From NCBI GenBank assembly GCA_024399035.1, contig JAKSID010000004.1:1-64000 (forward strand): 64,000 nucleotides of DNA. The letters are read 5' to 3'. The stretch is from Fibrobacter sp. Lineage in GTDB: Bacteria > Fibrobacterota > Fibrobacteria > Fibrobacterales > Fibrobacteraceae. Below are positions 24,172 to 34,300 of this stretch, one piece after another. The position numbers and the translations under genes were made by a program. The notes under the pieces are model-generated. The model was not told the origin of the DNA. It saw only the letters and a program-made list of their open reading frames with translations, and searched no databases. The first letter of the stretch is position 1. Each line of letters opens with the position of its first letter.

Positions 24172-26090
24172 CCTTCGAAAGACTGGGTCGTCAGAGTTTT
24201 TCGTGCGAAGTCGTTTAAGGTTGCGAATATGCAGCCTGCGTCGCTGCAGCTCTCGATCTTCTGGCCGAGATTCTGGTGAAAGCGTCCGCTTTTGGGGCCA
24301 GGAATTTTTCTACCTGCGCTGTTGATTACCGTATGTGCGCCACCGTTCTTTAACAGAACTTCTGTGGTGGGCTGGGTCATCTTGGTAAGGGTGTAGGCCA
24401 GGTAGGCTCCGTCTTTACCCCATTTGGGGTTCAGCAAAAAGTTCACGAAATTTTCGGCCTCCAGCCATTCATGAACGCCGCCGGCACGGATTCCGCTCTT
24501 CTTGATGTAGTTCTTGTGGCTGTTCCAGATTTCCTCGATCAGGTCTTCGCGACCGGATTTCTTGAGGCGGATAAAGAATTCCACGAAACCGTCCCTAAAG
24601 CTTTTGCCGGTGTGGTCGACTACCGCCTGCTTAAGGGCCAAGTGGTCGTTGACGATGTCGATTTCCTTTGCTCGTGAAATATTGATTTCAGGGAGCTTTT
24701 CAAGATTGGCTACGATCTCGGCATTTTTGCTGGAGGATATGGCCTTTGCGTAGCGGCTTAATTTGATGGAGTTTAGCAGGGACTTGATGGACGGTGTCGC
24801 GGCTTTCATGGCAGAACCCACTGCGAAGGGCGCGGCGATCAGGCCAACGTTAATGAGCTGTTCCTTACCGTAATTCTTCCAGGAGGTTTCAACGCAGTCG
24901 TCCGTATAGCACTGCTTGTCGATATGCCTAAAGGTGAGTATGGTCAATTTTGCAGACTCGAATCCCATGATGCCGAAAAATCCAACGACGCAGACGGGGC
25001 CCGTAAAAGGTGCGACCTGAGGAATCAGCGAACTTGCGCAGGCGCCTGCATTCAAGATTGCCGCCCCGGTGATAAACTTCTGGAATTCTTCATCGTATTC
25101 TTCAAGCCATTCTGCCGCTTTTGTACCGCTGATCGCGTTGCCTATTTTTTGAAGGAAACCCAGTTCCATGATTTCGCCATCGACTACGCGGAGCTTTTCC
25201 TCGTTGCCGTCCGCGTCGGTTACCCTAAAGTATTCGCTGAGCCCCGACGTGCCCGCCCATAATCCCTTGATAGTCAGGTTGCCGTCGGTGTTGGGAATGA
25301 ACTCGCTACCGGTGAAAATGCTGGAAAACTTTTCGGAGGTGAGTTCCCCCATGCCTGCGATTTGACCATCTACAAAGTGTCCCGTGTAGGAGTAGAAATT
25401 TCCGACCGTTAACGCTCCGACGCCCTGAGCCATGGCGTTTTCAAATTCGCCGCTATAACGCAAGGTGTCTTCGTCGTGAATGACTGCAAGGCTTCCGGTT
25501 CCTGCAACCTTGCTGTTTCTCATGCCACCGTTATAAAAAGTGTGGTCGCTGTTGTCGAAATATTCGGGAGAGTAGTTCAGGAACTGGGATTCCTCAACGA
25601 AGACGGATATGTCGCCGTCGTAAATGTTGCGCAAGGGTCCAATGTATACGGCTTCGTCGTCTTCGATGGTGCCGCCATTCATTTTACCGAAAAACAGGCT
25701 TTCGTCGGATCCGCTTGCGTAGAAACAGGAGTCGAATTCGTATCCGTTAAAATTTCCCTTATAGAAATCAGAGGTGCTGTCGGAAGTTATCTGCAGGACT
25801 TCTGCGTTTTCATCGCGCATTATGCCGTCTTCGATTTTGCCGCTGTAGGTAACAATCTGCCCCGTGGAGCGGATTTCGGCATATCCGTTCAGCATTTTTT
25901 CGTTGCTGACTTCACCAACAAAGGAGACGCTGACGGTATCTTCTGTGTTAAAGAACATGTTGTCGGCACCGTCGTAAATCTCGGAAAGCGGACCGTAGAA
26001 CTCCAGAGACTTGGTGGAGCTCTGGGCTCCTGCCGTAGTGAGTGCGGTAAAGACAGCGAAGATGAACAGAAATAGATCTCTTGTTGTCAT
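24138..26090 (-). CDS. Secreted/membrane protein with MORN-like repeats and toxin-like C-terminus
   Basis: The protein has 650 residues with a signal peptide (cleavage after about residue 22, TTAGAQ). Residues 25-290 contain repeated YSGKI/FVGEV/YTGHF strands resembling MORN repeats. A hydrophobic block at about 340-385 (ILNAGACASSLIPQVAPFTG) is followed by another near 420, likely membrane-spanning. The C-terminal ~150 residues (starting near GGVHEWLEAENF, then GGAHTVINSAGR and GRFHQNLGQ) have spaced His residues like nuclease-type polymorphic toxin tips. The toxin idea is inference. It is downstream of a 51-residue ORF on the same strand. Confidence 0.65.
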   Translation of the reverse strand: MTTRDLFLFIFAVFTALTTAGAQSSTKSLEFYGPLSEIYDGADNMFFNTEDTVSVSFVGEVSNEKMLNGYAEIRSTGQIVTYSGKIEDGIMRDENAEVLQITSDSTSDFYKGNFNGYEFDSCFYASGSDESLFFGKMNGGTIEDDEAVYIGPLRNIYDGDISVFVEESQFLNYSPEYFDNSDHTFYNGGMRNSKVAGTGSLAVIHDEDTLRYSGEFENAMAQGVGALTVGNFYSYTGHFVDGQIAGMGELTSEKFSSIFTGSEFIPNTDGNLTIKGLWAGTSGLSEYFRVTDADGNEEKLRVVDGEIMELGFLQKIGNAISGTKAAEWLEEYDEEFQKFITGAAILNAGACASSLIPQVAPFTGPVCVVGFFGIMGFESAKLTILTFRHIDKQCYTDDCVETSWKNYGKEQLINVGLIAAPFAVGSAMKAATPSIKSLLNSIKLSRYAKAISSSKNAEIVANLEKLPEINISRAKEIDIVNDHLALKQAVVDHTGKSFRDGFVEFFIRLKKSGREDLIEEIWNSHKNYIKKSGIRAGGVHEWLEAENFVNFLLNPKWGKDGAYLAYTLTKMTQPTTEVLLKNGGAHTVINSAGRKIPGPKSGRFHQNLGQKIESCSDAGCIFATLNDFARKTLTTQSFEGYVKMERAVLQ

Positions 26091-26182
26091 GGGGGTTATT
26101 CCTTTTTGTTGTGTGGGTAAAAAAAGGTGCCCGTTTTTTACTCGCCGGGCCAGCGAGCTCCCCTCAGAGTGCTTAGCAGACC

Positions 26183-26338
26183 CTAGTCAAAGAGGCTGCC
26201 GATGCCCTCCAAGATATCGCACACGCAGTCGCCTGCGAACTCGATGATGTCACCGGCGATATCGAGAACTTCTTCGGGATGGCTGGTGGCTTCGGAGATG
26301 ACTGCGGTCTTAACGATGTTTGCGAGGATTTCAACCAT
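26183..26338 (-). CDS. Small amphipathic protein (51 aa)
   Basis: A 51-codon ORF (starts MVEILANIVKTAVISE; ends ILEGIGSLFD) with AAGGA eight bases upstream of ATG 26338. It has two Cys (CVC) and is acidic with amphipathic helices; no signal peptide. It lies about 90 bp upstream of the secreted 650-residue gene on the same strand, so it could be an accessory or immunity peptide. Evidence is limited to the RBS and composition. Confidence 0.55.
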   Translation of the reverse strand: MVEILANIVKTAVISEATSHPEEVLDIAGDIIEFAGDCVCDILEGIGSLFD

Positions 26339-26385
26339 AATTTATTCCTTTTTATATTGAGTTGATGTTTGTTGAAAAATAGGGC

Positions 26386-27768
26386 CTATGCGGCGTCGGT
26401 GCTTACGCGCTTGAATTCCGCGGCCATGGTGGGGTTGCCCTTGGTGAGCTTCTTGATGGACAAGTCCTCGGCCTTATCGTTAGCAAGGCGCAGGTTGTTC
26501 TCGCTCTTCAGCAGGAATTCCTTGGTCTTGTTCAGGGCGGCAATGGACTTGTCGATCTGATCGATGGCGGAGTTGAAGTTGTCGTGGGCCAGACGGTAGT
26601 TCTTGCCGAACTTGTCCTTGAATTCGTTCAGGCGTTCTTCGAAGTGGGTCACGTCAATGGAACGGTTCTGGGCCTCCACAAGAGCCTTCTTGTAGTCCAG
26701 AGACTTCTTGGAAGTGGTGCAGAGCAACTGGATCAGCGGAATAAAGAACTGGGGGCGGATCACGAACATCTTGGGGTACTTGTGGCACTTGTCCACAATG
26801 CCGTTGTTGTACAGTTCGCTGTCCTTTTCCAGAGTGGAGACAAGTACGGCGTACTCGCAGTTCTTTTCGTTGCGGTCCTTGTCCAGTTCCTTCAAGAAGT
26901 CATCGTTCTTGTGCTTCTTTTCGGTGGCGTCGGCTTCGTTCTTCATTTCGAACATGATGGAAACGTATTCCATGCCGTCAGCGTTGTCGCGGAAGATGAA
27001 GTCGCCCTTGGAGCCGCTGGAGGCGTCGTTGTCCTTTTCGAAGTAGGCGTTGGGGAACATGGGACGCACCTGCTCAAAGGCGTTGTGGCAATGTTCTTCC
27101 AGGGTCTCGCCAAGCATCTTGGTGGACATGCGGACCTTCAGATCCTTGTAGTAGCCAATCTGATCGTCCTTTTCCTTGAGCTGCAGGGCGTAGGATTCCT
27201 TAAGGTTGGTTTCGCTAATCTTCGCCTGATTGATAGCGTTTTCAACCTTGTTCGTCAGGTCCTGGATTTCCATGGCCTTTTCATTGATGAGCTTTTCGCT
27301 TTCCGCCTTGGCCTTAGAAAGTTCCAGTTCCAGCTTAGTGTTGCTGTTCTGAACCTGGTTGCTCAAATCCTGGATGGTAGCATCCTTTGCGGCAACGGCA
27401 TTCTGTACAGCCAGCTGGGTTTCGGCATCCTTCTTGTCGAGGGCTGCCTTCAACTTTGCGATTTCGTCCTTCAAAGAGGCTTCCAACTGAATCAGCTTCT
27501 GCTGATTCTTGTTTTCGATCTTCAGCTTTTCCTGCTGATAGTCAGCGTTGGCCTTCTGAAGCAGCTGTTCCTTTTCGAGGTCGAACTTTTCGCGTTCATT
27601 CTTCAGCTTTTCGTTGTACAGCTTTTCCTTGCCCTGGGCAATGGAGTTCTCGATGCCGGAGGCGTCGATGGCGGTGAGGTTGGCCAGGTCCAGGATGTCG
27701 CCGGCTTCGGCGTTTTCATCGAGAACCAGGGTGGTCTTGTCCTTGACAGTGAACTTGATCTTCTTCAT
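26386..27768 (-). CDS. DUF2130 coiled-coil protein
   Basis: This 460-residue protein belongs to the DUF2130 family. A short N-terminal beta segment is followed by a long Lys/Glu/Gln-rich coiled coil (residues about 45-215) and the conserved C-terminal domain ([29 protein letters not shown]). The core domain resembles a PD-(D/E)XK-like fold (GDFIF ... E-M-K), so a nuclease ancestry is possible. AAGGA lies nine bases before ATG. The family's function is unknown. Confidence 0.85.
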   Translation of the reverse strand: MKKIKFTVKDKTTLVLDENAEAGDILDLANLTAIDASGIENSIAQGKEKLYNEKLKNEREKFDLEKEQLLQKANADYQQEKLKIENKNQQKLIQLEASLKDEIAKLKAALDKKDAETQLAVQNAVAAKDATIQDLSNQVQNSNTKLELELSKAKAESEKLINEKAMEIQDLTNKVENAINQAKISETNLKESYALQLKEKDDQIGYYKDLKVRMSTKMLGETLEEHCHNAFEQVRPMFPNAYFEKDNDASSGSKGDFIFRDNADGMEYVSIMFEMKNEADATEKKHKNDDFLKELDKDRNEKNCEYAVLVSTLEKDSELYNNGIVDKCHKYPKMFVIRPQFFIPLIQLLCTTSKKSLDYKKALVEAQNRSIDVTHFEERLNEFKDKFGKNYRLAHDNFNSAIDQIDKSIAALNKTKEFLLKSENNLRLANDKAEDLSIKKLTKGNPTMAAEFKRVSTDAA

Positions 27769-27804
27769 GATCTTTTTTCCTTATCTTAATGTTATTTCTA
27801 AAAC

Positions 27805-28542
27805 TTATGCGGCGCTGCGCAGGGTCTCCAGGATGACTTCGGTTTCTTCCTGCGAAAAGCGCTTCTTGGCGACGTCAAAATCGTTGTAGACGGAGCCGCG
27901 GTAGGAGTAGCCTACGGCCTTTGCCACGTCGGTCACCTTGATCTTGCCCTGCTTGGCGGATTCGAGGGCGGCGGTGCAGGTCTTGCTCACCTGGCGGTGA
28001 CCCTCGACGCGGTGGATGACTTCCTTGATGTGATTCTTCATGCGGCGCTGACGGCGTTCCATGGCCTCGCCGTCGTAAATGTTGTCGCGGTCGATTTGAC
28101 TGTTGAAGTTGTAGTCGTCGTCGGAGGAGTGATTTGCGTAGACGGTACGAATACGGCTGAAGGGAATGGTTCCCTCGTTGTAGGCCTTCTCCTGGTTGAA
28201 GGCGGTCATGGCCATGTAGCCCACCTTGGCGAGCACGAAGCTTGCCACGGGGTGCGGGTTTTCCGGGGAGAACTTCTTCTTGTTGACCATCTTGAAGATC
28301 TTGGGGAGGACATCGTTGTAGAGGGTGCCCATGTAGTCTTCGTAGGGGATACCGTTGGGGTTGAAGCCGCCGTGGTACGTTGCGGGGTAGTCTCCGAGGG
28401 CGGAGCGGATGTGGGCCTTCTTGAGGAACGGGTCCAGGGTGGTGTAGAATTCCTCGTAGGCGCTCTGGTCGCCGGCGACGATTCTGTCCAGAAGATCGAT
28501 TTCCTGATCTTTGGTGAGGGGGTAGTCTTTCTTAAACGTCAT
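27805..28542 (-). CDS. Sigma-70-like/ECF-like regulator, divergent
   Basis: The protein has 245 residues. The N-terminus (DLLDRIVAGDQSAYEEFYTT) resembles the start of sigma region 2. The middle contains an ALDYP-like stretch and an FVLAKVGYMAMTAFNQEKAY helix in the place of region 2.3-2.4. The C-terminus (KVTDVAKAVGYSYRGSVYNDFDVAKKRF) looks like an HTH of region 4. It is 36 bp upstream of the DUF2130 gene on the same strand. A second protein of similar plan lies at 39649-40440. It may direct transcription of accessory genes; no anti-sigma gene is adjacent. Confidence 0.5.
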   Translation of the reverse strand: MTFKKDYPLTKDQEIDLLDRIVAGDQSAYEEFYTTLDPFLKKAHIRSALGDYPATYHGGFNPNGIPYEDYMGTLYNDVLPKIFKMVNKKKFSPENPHPVASFVLAKVGYMAMTAFNQEKAYNEGTIPFSRIRTVYANHSSDDDYNFNSQIDRDNIYDGEAMERRQRRMKNHIKEVIHRVEGHRQVSKTCTAALESAKQGKIKVTDVAKAVGYSYRGSVYNDFDVAKKRFSQEETEVILETLRSAA

Positions 28543-28711
28543 ACTCTTATACCATACTTGCTATAATCTTTGTTTCAAATATAGCATAAAAGCTAACGAA
28601 TATATAGCAGGAAAGGTATAATTCTTTGAAAAACCACGAAAACAGCGAAAAAGTGTGATTTACATCACACTTTTGAATGTAAAAACAAGGTTTTTGAGGG
28701 TGAAATCAATT

Positions 28712-28735
28712 ACTTATAGTAAATATGCTATAAGT
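28712..28735. promoter_or_regulatory. Inverted repeat after the TAC module
   Basis: ACTTATAG / CTATAAGT, 8-bp perfect arms with an 8-nt spacer, lies six bases past the SecB-like stop codon. It contains TATGCTATA, also found near 28580 and 30183. Confidence 0.6.
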
Positions 28736-28741
28736 GGGCCG

Positions 28742-29206
28742 CTAATTGGACGCCTTGATGGGCTTGGTCCACGGCAGGATGATCGGCTTGAGCGAAAGAT
28801 TTGCGCAAGCGTTAATGATCCTCGAGCGGAGAATCGGCCAGACGATGTGGTGCAGCTGCTTTCCGACGAAAAAAGTCAACATGTTTCCGTCGTCCAGCAT
28901 TTCCTTTGTCTTTGCCACGTCCTTGGACTTGACGGTGAAGGCGAGAATGTAGGCCGCCTTGAAAAATTCCTGGTCGTTTTCAGAAAAGGTCATTTCGTAA
29001 CGAGGATGGAGCGTGAACAAATCACCGTTGATAACGGGATCGTCCTTTGCAAGACCGATAGAGGTTTTCAGGTTGAGGTTATCGTCGTTGCCGGACCAGT
29101 TTTCTTCGGATAATACTTTTTCGTGAGATTCCAGAAAGCGAATATCTTTGATGTCGTTTAATTCTACAAATATGGAATTCTTTTCATATATCTTTTCGTT
29201 GCTCAT
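28742..29206 (-). CDS. SecB-like chaperone of a toxin-antitoxin-chaperone (TAC) module
   Basis: This 154-residue protein has the SecB fold pattern: beta-rich N-terminal two thirds ending in FFKAAYILAFTV, a helix, then KQLHHIVWPILRSRIINACA and a proline-rich ending (KPIILPWT) like SecB's LPPINF. It is the last gene of the order toxin-antitoxin-chaperone, 15 bases after the antitoxin, with its own GAGGA site. In TAC systems the SecB-like chaperone binds a C-terminal extension of the antitoxin, protects it from proteolysis and lets it block the toxin. No export-type secB context is present. Confidence 0.85.
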   Translation of the reverse strand: MSNEKIYEKNSIFVELNDIKDIRFLESHEKVLSEENWSGNDDNLNLKTSIGLAKDDPVINGDLFTLHPRYEMTFSENDQEFFKAAYILAFTVKSKDVAKTKEMLDDGNMLTFFVGKQLHHIVWPILRSRIINACANLSLKPIILPWTKPIKASN

Positions 29207-29221
29207 TTATCTATCCTCTAA

Positions 29222-29746
29222 TTATCCGCACAATTCTTCATTTGAATTGTCTGTAAAATCAACTGACCATTTTTCTGGATACTGCATTTCTTTTTCAATT
29301 CTGTCTCTCAAAAGATCTTGCAAATAATCAGTAATATCTTTGTTTTCTTTTTCAGCAAGTTTTTTGATATCATCATGTAAATCAACAGGTGCTGTAATCG
29401 AATAATCTCCAAATGCAGAAAAGGCGATTTTTCCTCCAACTGCTTTTGCCAAGGCTGTTAATTGCTTGCATGTCGGATTTGCTCTTGCTGATATTAAACG
29501 GGACACGGCGCTTTGCGTTGTGTTCATCTTTTCTGCAATGTCGCCTTGTTTCATTTTGTTCTTTTCTTTTAATTGCTCGATATCGTCCATAAATACGGAC
29601 AATGCGGAGAGTTCGTCGCTGTTGTCCGGGGTGTTATCGAATTCTTCGTTTTGAATAATTTTTTCTTGATTTCTTTCTTCTAAGATTTTCTCGTCAATGT
29701 TTTTGTCAAGAAATGATTTGGTATCAAAAGTTTGTTGTAAAATCAT
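29222..29746 (-). CDS. HigA-type XRE antitoxin with C-terminal extension (TAC)
   Basis: The protein has 174 residues. The XRE HTH occupies about 65-110 (KMKQGDIAEKMNTTQSAVSR). It is followed by a segment that reads like a ribbon-helix-helix (APVDLHDDIKKLAEKENK) and a C-terminal tail (YPEKWSVDFTDNSNEELCG). In TAC systems such a tail is the chaperone-addiction (ChAD) element. GAGG precedes ATG 29746. It is 20 bases after the toxin and 15 bases before the SecB-like gene. The HTH and RHH-like combination suggests operator binding and autoregulation. Confidence 0.85.
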   Translation of the reverse strand: MILQQTFDTKSFLDKNIDEKILEERNQEKIIQNEEFDNTPDNSDELSALSVFMDDIEQLKEKNKMKQGDIAEKMNTTQSAVSRLISARANPTCKQLTALAKAVGGKIAFSAFGDYSITAPVDLHDDIKKLAEKENKDITDYLQDLLRDRIEKEMQYPEKWSVDFTDNSNEELCG

Positions 29747-29766
29747 TTTTTCCTCACTTACGTGTT

Positions 29767-30168
29767 CTAGGAATTTTCATATTCTAATAAAATTTGTTTT
29801 GCGTTTTCGATTCGGGTCGGCTTTTTCTGGAGAACGACCTCTGCATCGAGAAGGATCATGGTGTCTCTTTCGCTGGGCTTTTTCGAAAAGCAAAAGTAGA
29901 TGCGAACCGCGCCCTTGGGGCTTTCTTTTCGGATGCGCATCACGTACAGCTTTTCTGATAGCTTGCCGATCCTTCCGTTCTCCAGGTAGGCCGTTATGTC
30001 CCTGACGTATTTCAGCCTGGCGAAGAATGCGCGGACGTGCTGGATCGAGTCGCTATACTTGGTGTCTTTCAGGAACTCCGTAATGCTGTCCACTGCGTAC
30101 TTCTTGCAGTAGGGGAGTTCGATCGTGTTGTCACCCGGGCATTTTCGTTTATAATGTATAAAATTCAT
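29767..30168 (-). CDS. HigB/RelE-type toxin (TAC)
   Basis: A 133-residue RelE-superfamily toxin of the HigB/Gp49 type. The C-terminal half has the diagnostic pattern (LSEKLYVMRIRKES, VRIYFCFSKK, MILLDAEVVLQKKPTRIENA). Such toxins cleave mRNA at the ribosome. ATG 30168 was preferred to a TTG at 30177. Toxin-first order is typical for HigBA and TAC modules. TATAGCATA occurs 15 bp upstream of the start, overlapping the probable promoter. Confidence 0.85.
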   Translation of the reverse strand: MNFIHYKRKCPGDNTIELPYCKKYAVDSITEFLKDTKYSDSIQHVRAFFARLKYVRDITAYLENGRIGKLSEKLYVMRIRKESPKGAVRIYFCFSKKPSERDTMILLDAEVVLQKKPTRIENAKQILLEYENS

Positions 30169-30221
30169 GCTACGCAAATAAATATAGCATATTTGATATT
30201 AAATTGGGGGAGAAATATAAA

Positions 30222-30241
30222 AAAAGCCCCTTTTGGGGGCT
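30222..30241 (-). terminator. Rho-independent terminator of the ATPase-HEPN operon
   Basis: On the minus strand AGCCCC / GGGGCT with a CAAAA loop is followed by seven T, ten bases past the HEPN-motif gene stop. Confidence 0.85.
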
Positions 30242-30251
30242 ATATTCAGTT

Positions 30252-31346
30252 TTATTTGCCGTTTAAGAGTTTTTCCACATCTTCTGCTAGACAGTAGTTC
30301 ATGTGGGCAATCGTATTTCTGCATTCATGGAGGAACTCTAGCCGCATGGCTACGTCGCGTGGAACGCTTACATAGCCTTTATTAATCATATAGCAGAATG
30401 TCGATGTTTCCAAATCGAATGGATCTTCGATTCTTTCATCAAAATACTCAATGTTGTTTTTGGCTAGGGCCTCTTGCAGTTTTTCTCTAAACTGGAAAAT
30501 GTAATCAAATCGCTCTTGCTCGATAATGGGGAAAAGAACCTGAATCTGGGCTTTCCAAATGCGTCTGTAGATTTCGTCCTGATTAGAGTTTCGGACGAGG
30601 CTTAGAATATGATCTTCGGCTTCGCCTCGTCGGGAAAATTGACCTTGGTCGGCGATATGCTTTAGCGCATCGTAAAGATAGTCTGTTTTAAAGTCGAATT
30701 CCTCGGCCAGTTGACAGGATACCTCGACGTCTTTTTGGCACAGGCTGGTTAGCATGGTGGAAATGTAGTTCTTCCAGTTGTGGGAGATTTTTTGGTCTCC
30801 TAGGACGAACGAATTAAAAATCTGAACGTCGTAGTCCGATATGTACTCGTCAAAATCTACGACAACGATGGGCTCAATTCTTTTTAGGAATTCAGCTTTT
30901 TTGATTTCTGCGACAAAGATAACCTTGGCGTTTTTAAAGTTGCGATCTTTGATGAGATCAGTCCACTTGCCTTCATTCTCCGAAATCCCTTTTATCCAAA
31001 TGGCTTTGTTGCTTAAGAGATTTTGTTGGCTGATGTACTGGGGGATCGTCTTGTTGCAGGAACTTCGATAACTGGAATCCTCGCACACGACTTTCAATAA
31101 GAAGTGCTCGGGATCCAAGTTGTCGGGATTGTCCGTTTCGTAGTCAAAGAACTTGACAGTGTAATCAAGTTCCTGTTCGATCTTTGACTTGATAATGGAA
31201 CGCATGCTGTCTCTATGAGGCAGATCCGCTGGTAAACGAAGAATAGTGTTCTTCCGGTCAACAGCTAACTCTACGACCTTGTCGGCAAAAGTTTTCGGGC
31301 CGGTAACCTCGTTCCACCAAAAATCACTTTTCGAAAAGAACGCCAT
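30252..31346 (-). CDS. Putative HEPN-motif effector coupled to a large ATPase
   Basis: This 364-residue protein is mostly unrecognised. An alpha/beta N-terminal half has KVIFVAEIKKAEFLKR and IVVVDFDEY, like a degenerate NTPase or restriction-like fold. The C-terminal helical domain ends with CRNTIAHMNYC, a HEPN-type R-x4-H motif (R343, H348) in the last helices. Its ATG overlaps the stop of the 1522-residue ATPase gene (TAATG), so the two are made together, and a terminator follows. By analogy with HEPN effectors in abortive-infection systems, it may cleave RNA when the ATPase is triggered. That role is inference. Confidence 0.65.
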   Translation of the reverse strand: MAFFSKSDFWWNEVTGPKTFADKVVELAVDRKNTILRLPADLPHRDSMRSIIKSKIEQELDYTVKFFDYETDNPDNLDPEHFLLKVVCEDSSYRSSCNKTIPQYISQQNLLSNKAIWIKGISENEGKWTDLIKDRNFKNAKVIFVAEIKKAEFLKRIEPIVVVDFDEYISDYDVQIFNSFVLGDQKISHNWKNYISTMLTSLCQKDVEVSCQLAEEFDFKTDYLYDALKHIADQGQFSRRGEAEDHILSLVRNSNQDEIYRRIWKAQIQVLFPIIEQERFDYIFQFREKLQEALAKNNIEYFDERIEDPFDLETSTFCYMINKGYVSVPRDVAMRLEFLHECRNTIAHMNYCLAEDVEKLLNGK

Positions 31347-34300
31347 TATTTTACTCCTGCCTTTTTCATTTCTGCATCGTTAGTATTGATGAGCTCGTCA
31401 AAGAGTTCGTTCTTGTTCGGACCGATATAATCAATGAATACGCTTCGGCGCATACGGTATTCTTTGTCGACTACGTCAAGAATACCCATGTCAACCATCT
31501 CGCTTAACAGGTTTTCATAATCGGTCTGTTCGCACTTGCTGAGACAGAAAATTTCCCATTCTTCAGCTTCATGCTTGATTTCGTCAACGGAGAATCCAAT
31601 GCGGTTCGTCTTCTTTTCCTGGCTTTCATGGAAAAGAAGGGTGACGAGCCTTGCCAGCATGTAATACTTGTTGTCCAAAACCAAGGAGAGTCGGAACATT
31701 TCCTTGATCTTTTCGATCAGGGCCTGGTCTGCAATAGCCGTGTAGAGGGCGTGATCCTCCAGCTTGAACGGAGGGTTGGAATCGGCCTTGTAATACTGCC
31801 TGTAATTGGAAATCAGCAGCTCCTGTACCAGGATCTTTCCGAAGTACTGGATCATACCGGGGTAGTAGTTGGTATTGGCGAGAATTGTTTCCAAGTACGG
31901 GTATCGTTCTACCTGGAATCCAAGATACCTCAGGGGCTCCAAGATAAGATGCAAAGCATCGGTAGGAAGCAGGGGCTTTACGCACAACGGGTTACCGATT
32001 TGACCGAAAACACCGTTCTTCAACTTGGCGTTTGTCGCTCTGCAAACGTTATGCAGACCGGCAAAGACAAACTTGAACTTGTTGTTTGTGTTTCTTCGGA
32101 GTTCAATGAGCGCAACGATAGGCAGATACTCGTCACTGGAAATGTGCTCCAAGTAGCCGTCTGCCTCATCCAAGAGAAGCAGCATTTCCATAACGGCTCC
32201 CTTCTTGAAAAGGGCTGAAATGCCGTTTGCCAGATCCTTCAGTGTCTTGGCTTCTTGAATAGCCTTTACCGTGGCGTTAGAATTGGTCAGTCGCTCGCAA
32301 ATTTCTGCGCTTACCTTTTCTACAAGGGCGTCTTCTGTCTTGCAATCCTGAATGTTTACGTAGACAGCGACAGCCTTTCGCTTTTCGTCGGTAAAGCGGC
32401 TGCAGGAACGCTGCAGCAGGGCGGTCTTACCTAACTGACGGCCACCATATACAAAGCATGCACCGTCCAAGTCAAGGATTTCCGTCAATTCCTTTTCGCG
32501 GCCAAAGAACATTTCGTCGGTGGTAGCGCCAGAACCATTGGTAAAGGGCTTGTAGACGGTGTAGGGCAAGGTACACTGCAGCAATGCCTTGATTCGTTCG
32601 CTCCTATCGAGCGTGCAAAGGTACAGGATCAGGACCCTGTCAATCAGCAAAAATGGCAGCTGGTTTTCCTTATGGCAATGCTCGGCCAGTTCGCGACGGT
32701 CATTTAGGCTGAGAACTCCATCGTACAGAACCACGGTATACTTAGAAATATCCTTGTCTTCATTAATCGTTTCGACCAATTTCTTGACAGGCATCTTTTT
32801 GCCTGTTAAGCACAGAACGTTCATTAAGTGAAGATTCGTTCCGAATTCTGCAATGGGATGAGCGTATGCCCTTTGGTTCTTGGGGGTTGCCTTGATTTTG
32901 AAACTGAACTGATTCTTGTTCTTTGCTTCATTCTTGGTTGCGTCAAAACCAAGGCCATTGATTACGTAGGATACGTCATAGGCGGTGCCGTACGAAGGCC
33001 AGTGCTTGGTGATGTTTTCGAAATCGTTCCTGCGGATTTCGCGGATATCCTCTGGCAGTCGATTCCTAATGAAATCGTTACTGAAATTCTTCAACGGCTT
33101 TGTGTCGTTCTTTGCGCAGATTTCGTAAAAATCATTGAACTCGCCGGGCTCAGTGAACTTTTCAAAATAGGTGTCTTCACCGCTGATATCGTTAAAGTCG
33201 AGGTCCCTGCGTTCAAAACGGTTCATGTATTCTTCTGCGACTGCAAAATTACCGTCGTTTTCAAAGGAGTTCTGTGCGATCTCGAGGCACTTTTTGAGCT
33301 TATCCTTTGTTTGCTCGTCCATATTGACGTCGCTTTGCAGGATGCTGTCCAATTTTGCAAACTTTTGATCAAGTTGCAAACGGATCTTTTTCTTCTGATC
33401 CCGGATGATTTCGTCCTTTTGACGTTCAAGGGCGTTGAGGAACGACTTAAGGCATGCGTAGTCGCCCAATTCCTTGAAGGAGGATTCGAAATTTGCCTTT
33501 ACGGACTCAATGGATTCCTTGGCGGTTTCGTTAATCTGACCATAGGTATAGGCGTAAACGATGGAGGCGTTGAAGTCCTTCTGTGTTTTATGGACGTAGG
33601 TCTTTTCGGCCTCTTCATACAAGCTGACGTCAAAATCTTCGCCCTTCATCTTGTGAATCTTTTCGAGCAGGCAGATGTTGTCGAACAGTTCAAACGACTT
33701 GTCAGAAATCTCCTTGACAACTGTGTCCAGGTCCTTTTTCGGAGATGTGATGTGCTTTAGAATGTTTCTCCAAGGTTCGTAGAACTTGACGGTGGCAAAG
33801 CGTTCGTCAATCCAGGGAACATCGTTTTCGTCCAGCGAAATAACGCCGGTCTGGAGCAGTTCTCCGTATACGTTGATGTTGGAAAGAGCCTTTTGATCTG
33901 CTTTCAAGTAGTTCTTCAAATAGCAGAGTGCGTAAGCAAGAACCCTGTTCTCGTTGTTTTCCTGCCAGCGGTTGTCGTTTTCAAGCTTTGAAATGGCATC
34001 AAGCAGCTTTGCTCTCAGCTGGATCAGCTTTGTGTTTACGTCAACCTTGTGGTGATCAACCCATTTCTTTATCAGGTTTAATCGCTGGTAGAAGTGATTT
34101 TCAACGCGGTTTCTTTCGTTGTATTTGATGGTTACTTTTTTGCCGGAAATTTCTCGCCATGTGTCGTCGATTACCTGAGACACCTTGTCCTTGTCGATAT
34201 TTGAATTTTCGTCAAGATAATCGTTAAGGAATGACTCCATCTTGTTAAGGGATTCGCTGTCGCTCATTCCGTTGCAGATGAGGTTCATTGTTTCGTAGAA

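Noticed and set aside
26584-27789. 401-codon plus-strand frame opposite the DUF2130 gene
   Set aside because: Leu/Val/Gln-rich shadow of the coiled coil; DUF2130 on the minus strand has an RBS and family motifs.
14294-31346. Prophage
   Set aside because: No integrase, terminase, capsid or tail genes are present; the region is defence and accessory genes only.
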